From Humibacillus sp. DSM 29435 (GTDB lineage Bacteria > Actinomycetota > Actinomycetes > Actinomycetales > Dermatophilaceae), in NCBI RefSeq assembly GCF_001758225.1, contig NZ_MAST01000034.1, positions 186,001-250,000 of the forward strand: a stretch of DNA of 64,000 nucleotides, in the 5' to 3' direction. Position 1 is the first letter of the stretch. Every line of letters begins with the position of its first letter. Made by a program: the position numbers and the translations under genes. A model generated the notes under the pieces. That model did no database searches. It saw nothing but the letters and a program-made list of their open reading frames with translations, and was not told the origin of the DNA. Positions 59,487 through 64,000 of the stretch are shown piece after piece.

Positions 59487-59529
59487 TTGCGAACCGAATG
59501 CTGTTCGGTTAATATCCGAACAGCATTCG
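59487..59529 (+). promoter_or_regulatory. promoter with 35-bp double TetR operator
   Basis: CGAATGCTGTTCGG (59495-59508) and CCGAACAGCATTCG (59516-59529) are exact complements around TTAATAT. Each arm also contains CCGAA-N5-TTCG, so two dimers could bind. The -10 box TAATAT (59510-59515) is centred in the dyad, 17 nt after the -35 TTGCGA (59487-59492): repression of the acyl-CoA dehydrogenase gene by occlusion is the obvious reading. Confidence 0.8.
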
Positions 59530-59551
59530 TCAACGATAGAGGAGTCCAGTC

Positions 59552-60733
59552 ATGGCCCGCCCCACCCCGCCCCTCTCGCCGCTTCACCTGTTCGACACCG
59601 ACAGCCTGATCGGTGAGGACGACCGGAGCATCCGCGACACGGTGCGCCGGTTCGTCGACGACCGGATCCGCCCCGAGGTGGCGCAGTGGTACGAGTCGGG
59701 GTCGCTACCGGCGCGCGACCTCGCCCAGGAGCTCGGCCGGCTCGGGGTGCTGGGGATGCACCTGGAGGGTTATGGCTGCGCCGGGATGAGCGCGACGGCC
59801 TACGGGCTGGCCTGCCTGGAGCTCGAGGCCGGCGACTCCGGCGTGCGCTCGCTCGTGTCGGTGCAGGGCTCGTTGGCGATGTTCGCAATCTGGAAGCACG
59901 GCTCGGAGGAGCAGAAGCAGGAGTGGCTGCCGCGAATGGCGGCCGGCGAGGCCATCGGCTGCTTCGGCCTGACCGAGCCCGACTTCGGGTCGAACCCCGC
60001 CGGCATGCGCACCCGTGCCCGCCGCGACGGAGACGACTGGATCCTGACGGGCAACAAGATGTGGATCACGAACGGTTCCATCGCCGACGTCGCGATCGTC
60101 TGGGCCCAGACCGACGACCGCATCCGCGGATTCGTCGTGCCCACCGACACCCCCGGCTTCTCCGCCCCCGAGATCACGCGGAAGCTGTCGCTACGAGCAT
60201 CGGTGACCAGCGAGCTCGTGATGGACGAGGTGCGCCTTCCCGGGTCGGCGATGCTGCCTGAGGCGGCCGGCCTTTCCGGGCCTCTGTCGTGTCTGAACGA
60301 GGCCCGCTTCGGCATCATCTTCGGCGCCCTCGGCGCCGCCCGCGACTGCCTCGAAACCGCAGTCGCGTACGCCCGGGAGCGCATGATCTTCGACCGTCCA
60401 CTGGCGTCCTACCAGCTCACCCAGGCCAAGCTCGCCGACATGACCCTCGAGCTGGGCAAGGGCATGCTCCTGGCGCTGCACCTGGGCCGGCTCGAGGACG
60501 AGGGAGGGATCGCGCCGGCACAGGTCAGCCTCGGCAAGCTCAACAACGTGCGCGAGGCCATCGCCATCGCCCGTGAGTGCCGCACCATCCTGGGCGCGGC
60601 GGGAATCACCACCGAGTACCCCGTGATGCGCCACGCCAACAACCTCGAGTCGGTACTGACCTACGAGGGAACCTCCGAGGTGCACCAGCTCGTGATCGGC
60701 CAGGCTCTTACCGGTGAAGCCGCCTTCCGCTGA
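59552..60733 (+). CDS. acyl-CoA dehydrogenase, glutaryl-CoA dehydrogenase-like
   Basis: 393 residues; ATG 7 nt after AGAGGAG. FAD enzyme oxidising acyl-CoA to enoyl-CoA. The stretch VRSLVSVQGSLAMFAIWKHG, then CFGLTEPDFGSNPAGMRTRA, and the catalytic Glu in TYEGTSEVHQLVIGQALTG are the glutaryl-CoA dehydrogenase pattern. Use in lysine/tryptophan or dicarboxylate breakdown is plausible; the exact acyl group is uncertain. Controlled by the adjacent TetR. Confidence 0.88.
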   Translation: MARPTPPLSPLHLFDTDSLIGEDDRSIRDTVRRFVDDRIRPEVAQWYESGSLPARDLAQELGRLGVLGMHLEGYGCAGMSATAYGLACLELEAGDSGVRSLVSVQGSLAMFAIWKHGSEEQKQEWLPRMAAGEAIGCFGLTEPDFGSNPAGMRTRARRDGDDWILTGNKMWITNGSIADVAIVWAQTDDRIRGFVVPTDTPGFSAPEITRKLSLRASVTSELVMDEVRLPGSAMLPEAAGLSGPLSCLNEARFGIIFGALGAARDCLETAVAYARERMIFDRPLASYQLTQAKLADMTLELGKGMLLALHLGRLEDEGGIAPAQVSLGKLNNVREAIAIARECRTILGAAGITTEYPVMRHANNLESVLTYEGTSEVHQLVIGQALTGEAAFR

Positions 60734-60748
60734 CTCGGCACGGCGCCC

Positions 60749-61954
60749 TCAGGCCGGATGAGCGTCGGCCCGGTCACCGCCCGAGAGATGCGCGCCGACC
60801 TGCCCGACTGCCCGTAGCGTGTCGACGAGGTGACCGAGATTCTGCGGGTCGGGCCACGACGACAGCTTGACCGCCACCGTGCGAGTCGATCGACTGACGT
60901 GGATCATCTGGCCGTGAATTCCCAGACAGACGAGGTTGTCGCCGGTCACGCCCGGGATGAACCAGAACTGGTTGCGATACCACCCACCGGGAAGCACCGC
61001 CTCATCCGGCGACGCCGCGAAGGCCGCGCGCACGGCACTGCCGGGCTGGTAGGACTGCTCGATCCAGGCCGCGGGAACGACCTGCCTGCCATCGACCATG
61101 CCGTCATCGAGCAGCATCTGACCGAAGCGTGCCAGATCACGAGCCGTCGCCGAGACACCGCCGTCATGGATGGCGTTGCCGACCCAGTCCACCGTGACTG
61201 CGGCATCCGACTCGGCGCCCATCGGCGCCCAGATCTGCTCTGAGATGAGCTCGGCCATCGGTGCGCCCGCAACCCGTTCGCAGACCCAACCCAGCAGATC
61301 CGTATCGGCCGAGCGGTAGGTGAAGCGGCCATCGTGGGGGCCGTCCCGCCCGAGGGTCGCAAGATAGGCGTAGGCGCCAACCGGGTCGCCCGGCTCGAGC
61401 GGGCGCCAGCCCATGGATCGTTCCATCACACGGACCTCCGCATCGGGGTCGGTGTAGGTCTCACGAAAGGCCACACCGGTGCGCATGTCCAGAACGTTGC
61501 GAACCGTGGCTCCGTCGTACCCCGAGCCCGCAACCTCGGGAACGTAGCGCGTCACCTCGGCTTCCGGGTCCAGGTGGCCGGCCTCCACCAGTCCGGCCGC
61601 GACGCAGCCCACGATGGACTTCGACACCGACATCACCAGATGCCGGGTGCCGGTGGTCATCTCCCCCAGGTAGCGCTCTTCGACCACTCGACCCTCGTGC
61701 AGCACGAGGAACGCGTCGGTGTGAGTCTGAGCCACGACCTCATCCAGGGTTCCGCTCGACCCGTCGAGCCGAGTGAGCCGCAGCTCCCCGATCGGGTGCG
61801 GGTTCTCGGGCAGCGGTCGGGGCGTGGCCGACCCGGCGGCGATGACCTGGCTCGGCATCACCTCGTCCATGTGCTGGAAGGCCCATCTGACCTGGTCGGG
61901 CTCCTGCCAGTTGGTCAGGTCGGCCGGTGCATGCGTGGATTCGTTCTCGTGCAC
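60749..61954 (-). CDS. SxxK serine hydrolase (NylB/beta-lactamase-like), copy 1
   Basis: 401 residues from the GTG at 61954, chosen because AGGAG stands 5 nt upstream; a GTG at 61960 would overlap that site. The active-site motif is MSVSKS (Ser109-Val-Ser-Lys112); the Tyr motif is in TYRSADTDLLGW and the third motif is LGIHGQMIHV. Similar to 6-aminohexanoate-dimer hydrolase and class C esterase-like proteins, usually amidases or esterases of small substrates. No signal peptide, so cytosolic. Last gene of a run with the ATP-grasp ligase and a paralogue. Confidence 0.88.
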   Translation of the reverse strand: MHENESTHAPADLTNWQEPDQVRWAFQHMDEVMPSQVIAAGSATPRPLPENPHPIGELRLTRLDGSSGTLDEVVAQTHTDAFLVLHEGRVVEERYLGEMTTGTRHLVMSVSKSIVGCVAAGLVEAGHLDPEAEVTRYVPEVAGSGYDGATVRNVLDMRTGVAFRETYTDPDAEVRVMERSMGWRPLEPGDPVGAYAYLATLGRDGPHDGRFTYRSADTDLLGWVCERVAGAPMAELISEQIWAPMGAESDAAVTVDWVGNAIHDGGVSATARDLARFGQMLLDDGMVDGRQVVPAAWIEQSYQPGSAVRAAFAASPDEAVLPGGWYRNQFWFIPGVTGDNLVCLGIHGQMIHVSRSTRTVAVKLSSWPDPQNLGHLVDTLRAVGQVGAHLSGGDRADAHPA

Positions 61955-61962
61955 AGGCACTC

Positions 61963-63405
61963 CTATTTCACGTAGGCGATGGGCAACGGGGCAGTGACGT
62001 CAGGCACCGGCTCCGTGCGGTACATCCCCGCGATACCCGCGATGTACTGCCGGCAACGGTCGGTCAGCTCGCCACCACGCTGCATCCGGCCCTTGGTCAC
62101 CAGTACCCCCAGGTCGGCGCCGTGGAACCGGTAGTCTCCCGGGCCGTAGACCCGCAGGAAGAACGCCTCGTCAGCATCGGTCACGTCATGCCAGTCGTTC
62201 GTCACATGGCTGAACACCATCGCGCCGTCCTTCTGCAACCGGTACGTACCCGTGCGGGGGGCCGCCAGGATGCGCTCGACCGCGTCGGCCGGCTCCTTCA
62301 TGATGAGCTGGGCCCAGACGTCGACTGCGGCCAGCTCGCGCCAGCGTTCGTTGATCTCCTCGACGTCGATCGTGTAGTCGACGTCCATGAACTCCAGCAG
62401 ATGGAAGAGGAACAACGGGGCGTCGGCGTACGCACCGGCCGTGACGTTGGTCATCGACGAGGCGCCTGAGATACGCGGGTTGACCTCGCCGAGGTAGACC
62501 TGGTCGGTGTCGGTGTCGATCAGAACGTCGACCTCGAGGAAGCCCTTGTAGCCCTCCTGGGCCAGCCGGTCGCCCATGCGTTGCACGTAGCCGATGGCGC
62601 TCGCTCGTTGGGAGCTGCTCAAGGCCTCGGGAAACAGGTCGTTGCCGCACCAGCCGCCCTGGTAGGGGGTCAGCTCGGGGTAGCCCGTGAGGTCGGTCAT
62701 GAACGGGCCCACGATGGTGCCGTGCGTGGTGATGCAGGCCTCGACGGCCGCCGCCAGGTGGTTGATCCGCTTCATCACCTTGAGCTCCTGGCCCACGATG
62801 TCGTCGCGATACTCGTCCCAGTCCGTCTCCGACGTGATGAAGAAGGTGGTCTTGCCCGAGTCGCCATAGGGAGTCTGCACCACGAGGTCAGACCCGAGGG
62901 CGGCTTCGGACGCCAGCGTCTCCAGCTCGGCCCAGGTGTCGGCCCGGCCCAGCACGTTGGGCACCGAGGGGGCGCCGGCCTCGTTGCCGAGCCGGGTCGT
63001 GACGATCTTGGAGTCGAGACTGCGGCGCAAGGAGTCGGGGGGCAGAATCAGGGTGTAGCCCAGCTCCCGGCAGATCTCCTCGGTCTCCTCGTCGAAGAAG
63101 ACCATGGCGACCATGGGGGTTCCGCCCCGGTTCTTCAGGTAGCCCTGCACCTCTGGGTCTCGCAGCAGGTAGTTGACGATCTGCTCGCTGGACTCGAAGG
63201 CGATCTCCGGCCGGTTGGTCGGGGCGAACACCCGCGGATGGGCACCGTCCCACGAGTCGTAGTAGGCGACATAGTGGAAGTTGCGCACCCAGCGGTCGAT
63301 GCCGAGCAGGTTGAACGCCGTCGGGCCGAAGAAGTAGATCGGCTGTTCGTTGGTACGGAAGAACGTTCGGATCTCCGAGATGTTGTCCAGGCGACGTCTA
63401 CTCAT
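61963..63405 (-). CDS. ATP-grasp ligase of unknown product
   Basis: 480 residues from the ATG at 63405 (AAGGAG 6 nt upstream). The N-terminal pre-ATP-grasp domain has QPIYFFGPTAFNLLGIDRWV and YYDSWDGAHPRVF; the central ATP-binding lobe runs DLVVQTPYGDSGKTTFFI; the catalytic Mg-binding strand is QVYLGEVNPRISGASSMTNV, with the Glu/Asn pair of carboxylate-amine ligases. A C-terminal domain of 100 residues follows. It would join a carboxylate to an amine through an acyl phosphate. It is not biotin carboxylase, carbamoyl phosphate synthase or D-Ala ligase by length and motifs. Encoded between two paralogous serine hydrolases. Confidence 0.85.
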   Translation of the reverse strand: MSRRRLDNISEIRTFFRTNEQPIYFFGPTAFNLLGIDRWVRNFHYVAYYDSWDGAHPRVFAPTNRPEIAFESSEQIVNYLLRDPEVQGYLKNRGGTPMVAMVFFDEETEEICRELGYTLILPPDSLRRSLDSKIVTTRLGNEAGAPSVPNVLGRADTWAELETLASEAALGSDLVVQTPYGDSGKTTFFITSETDWDEYRDDIVGQELKVMKRINHLAAAVEACITTHGTIVGPFMTDLTGYPELTPYQGGWCGNDLFPEALSSSQRASAIGYVQRMGDRLAQEGYKGFLEVDVLIDTDTDQVYLGEVNPRISGASSMTNVTAGAYADAPLFLFHLLEFMDVDYTIDVEEINERWRELAAVDVWAQLIMKEPADAVERILAAPRTGTYRLQKDGAMVFSHVTNDWHDVTDADEAFFLRVYGPGDYRFHGADLGVLVTKGRMQRGGELTDRCRQYIAGIAGMYRTEPVPDVTAPLPIAYVK

Positions 63406-63463
63406 GATGCACTCCTTTGTGCGGGCAGCTCCGTGGGACCAGCGCCGGTTGGCCACATCCTAT

Positions 63464-64000
63464 TCACAGGCCCGTGACGACACCCGGCAGCCGTTGACGC
63501 ACCCCCCGGGAGGTGACGTTCGAGAGCGCGCCACCGACGGCGTCGAAGGCTTTCACGGTGTCCTGGAGGAAGGCGGGGTTACCAACCGTGGGCCAGCTGG
63601 ACAGCTTGACGCAGACGGTCCGCGTCCGGCGGTTGACGTGCACCATCTGCCCGTACACGCCGAGACAGACCAGCACATCCCCGTACGGCCCGGGCCGCAA
63701 CCAGAACTGGTTGCGGAACCAGCCACCGGGGAACATCAGCTCGGCGGGCGAGCGGGCGAACGCGTCCCGGATGTCGGCATCGACGGCCCAGGCCTGGCGC
63801 AGCCACCGCGCCGGCACCACGATCTCCCGACCGCCGTCGCTGCCCGGCACCGTGCCGCCGTCGAGCAACATCTGGCCGAACCGAGCCACGTCCCGGGCCG
63901 TCGCACTGAGGCCGCCGTCGTGCATCGGAGCGCCCGCGCCGTCGCAGCTGAGAAAGGCGTCGTGCTCCGCGCCCATCGGAGCCCAGACCTGCAGGCTCAG
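63464..64000 (-). CDS. SxxK serine hydrolase, copy 2 (5' end outside the window)
   Basis: Only the C-terminal 178 residues are seen; the reading frame stays open to the window end. It matches the C-terminal half of the 60749 gene in long blocks: WAPMGAE, HDGG-SATARD-ARFGQMLLD, PGGW-RNQFW and HV-R-TRTV-VKLSSWP. The motif LGIHGQM of copy 1 is LGVYGQM here. Same strand and 58 nt upstream of the ATP-grasp gene, so the three genes are probably one transcript. Confidence 0.85.
   Translation of the reverse strand: MSLQVWAPMGAEHDAFLSCDGAGAPMHDGGLSATARDVARFGQMLLDGGTVPGSDGGREIVVPARWLRQAWAVDADIRDAFARSPAELMFPGGWFRNQFWLRPGPYGDVLVCLGVYGQMVHVNRRTRTVCVKLSSWPTVGNPAFLQDTVKAFDAVGGALSNVTSRGVRQRLPGVVTGL

Noticed and set aside
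1-64000. tRNA or rRNA genes, insertion sequences, prophage
   Set aside because: None seen by eye on either strand: no transposase, integrase or phage structural motifs, and no cloverleaf-like segment with a TTCGA arm noticed. A dedicated RNA search was not possible.

Overview
The window is high-GC, gene-dense DNA from an actinobacterium. Evidence: strong G/C preference at third codon positions, many GTG starts, a Bpa-type proteasome activator ending in GQYL, an actinobacterial HutH carrying Cys-Ser-Gly, a wax-ester-synthase-like acyltransferase, sugar ABC genes without their own ATPase, and many start codons placed 6-7 nt behind a TANNNT-like -10 box (leaderless transcripts). The overall gene set suggests Micrococcales, perhaps Intrasporangiaceae; that placement is an inference. 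About 56 protein genes fill the window. I saw no rRNA, tRNA, CRISPR array, transposase or phage genes.

Layout. 0-4.2 kb: histidine degradation (hutH-hutU, minus strand) with a divergent IclR regulator, a perfect palindrome and a 5'-leader hairpin between them. 4.3-16 kb: mixed housekeeping and metabolic genes (S51 peptidase, quinone oxidoreductase, lipoprotein, bpa, phosphatase, acyl-CoA synthetase, PH-domain protein, Tat-exported GDSL esterase, CrtI-like oxidoreductase, Tag glycosylase, PAP2 phosphatase, PaiB-like protein). 16.4-19.8 kb: a ribbon-helix-helix/DUF4097/small-protein operon and an MBL-fold hydrolase. 19.9-22.4 kb: a two-component system. 22.7-25.9 kb: a VIT1-type metal transporter behind a DtxR-like box, and a SNF2 helicase. 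26-36 kb: WS/DGAT acyltransferase, GNAT, NadE, PPOX-fold protein, TDT transporter, Kbl, a CPA1 antiporter and a serine hydrolase. 36-44.9 kb: membrane proteins, amidohydrolase, alpha/beta hydrolase with Tdh, Fur, a ClC channel and MarR. 44.9-53.3 kb: a galactoside locus (GH36, two permeases, Tat lipoprotein binding protein; divergent GH42 and DeoR). 53.3-56.1 kb: a GPH-family transporter overlapping a sphingosine-1-phosphate-lyase-like PLP enzyme. 56.2-60.7 kb: SodA, a KhtTU-like K+/H+ antiporter pair, and TetR with an acyl-CoA dehydrogenase around a 35-bp operator. 60.7-64 kb: an ATP-grasp ligase flanked by two paralogous SxxK serine hydrolases, the second cut by the window end.

The most unusual content is (1) the hydrolase/ATP-grasp/hydrolase module at the right edge; (2) the transporter/S1P-lyase-like pair; (3) intergenic and intragenic dyad repeats: a GGCCACTCGAC family at three loci, including a 32-bp tandem array, a GTGCCAGACGCGCA family, and a 17-bp-arm hairpin inside a coding region that reads as nearly the same peptide on both strands; and (4) a widespread leaderless-promoter architecture in which the TAG stop of one gene can be the first half of the next gene's -10 box. 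All functions are assigned by motif recognition only; no database search was run.
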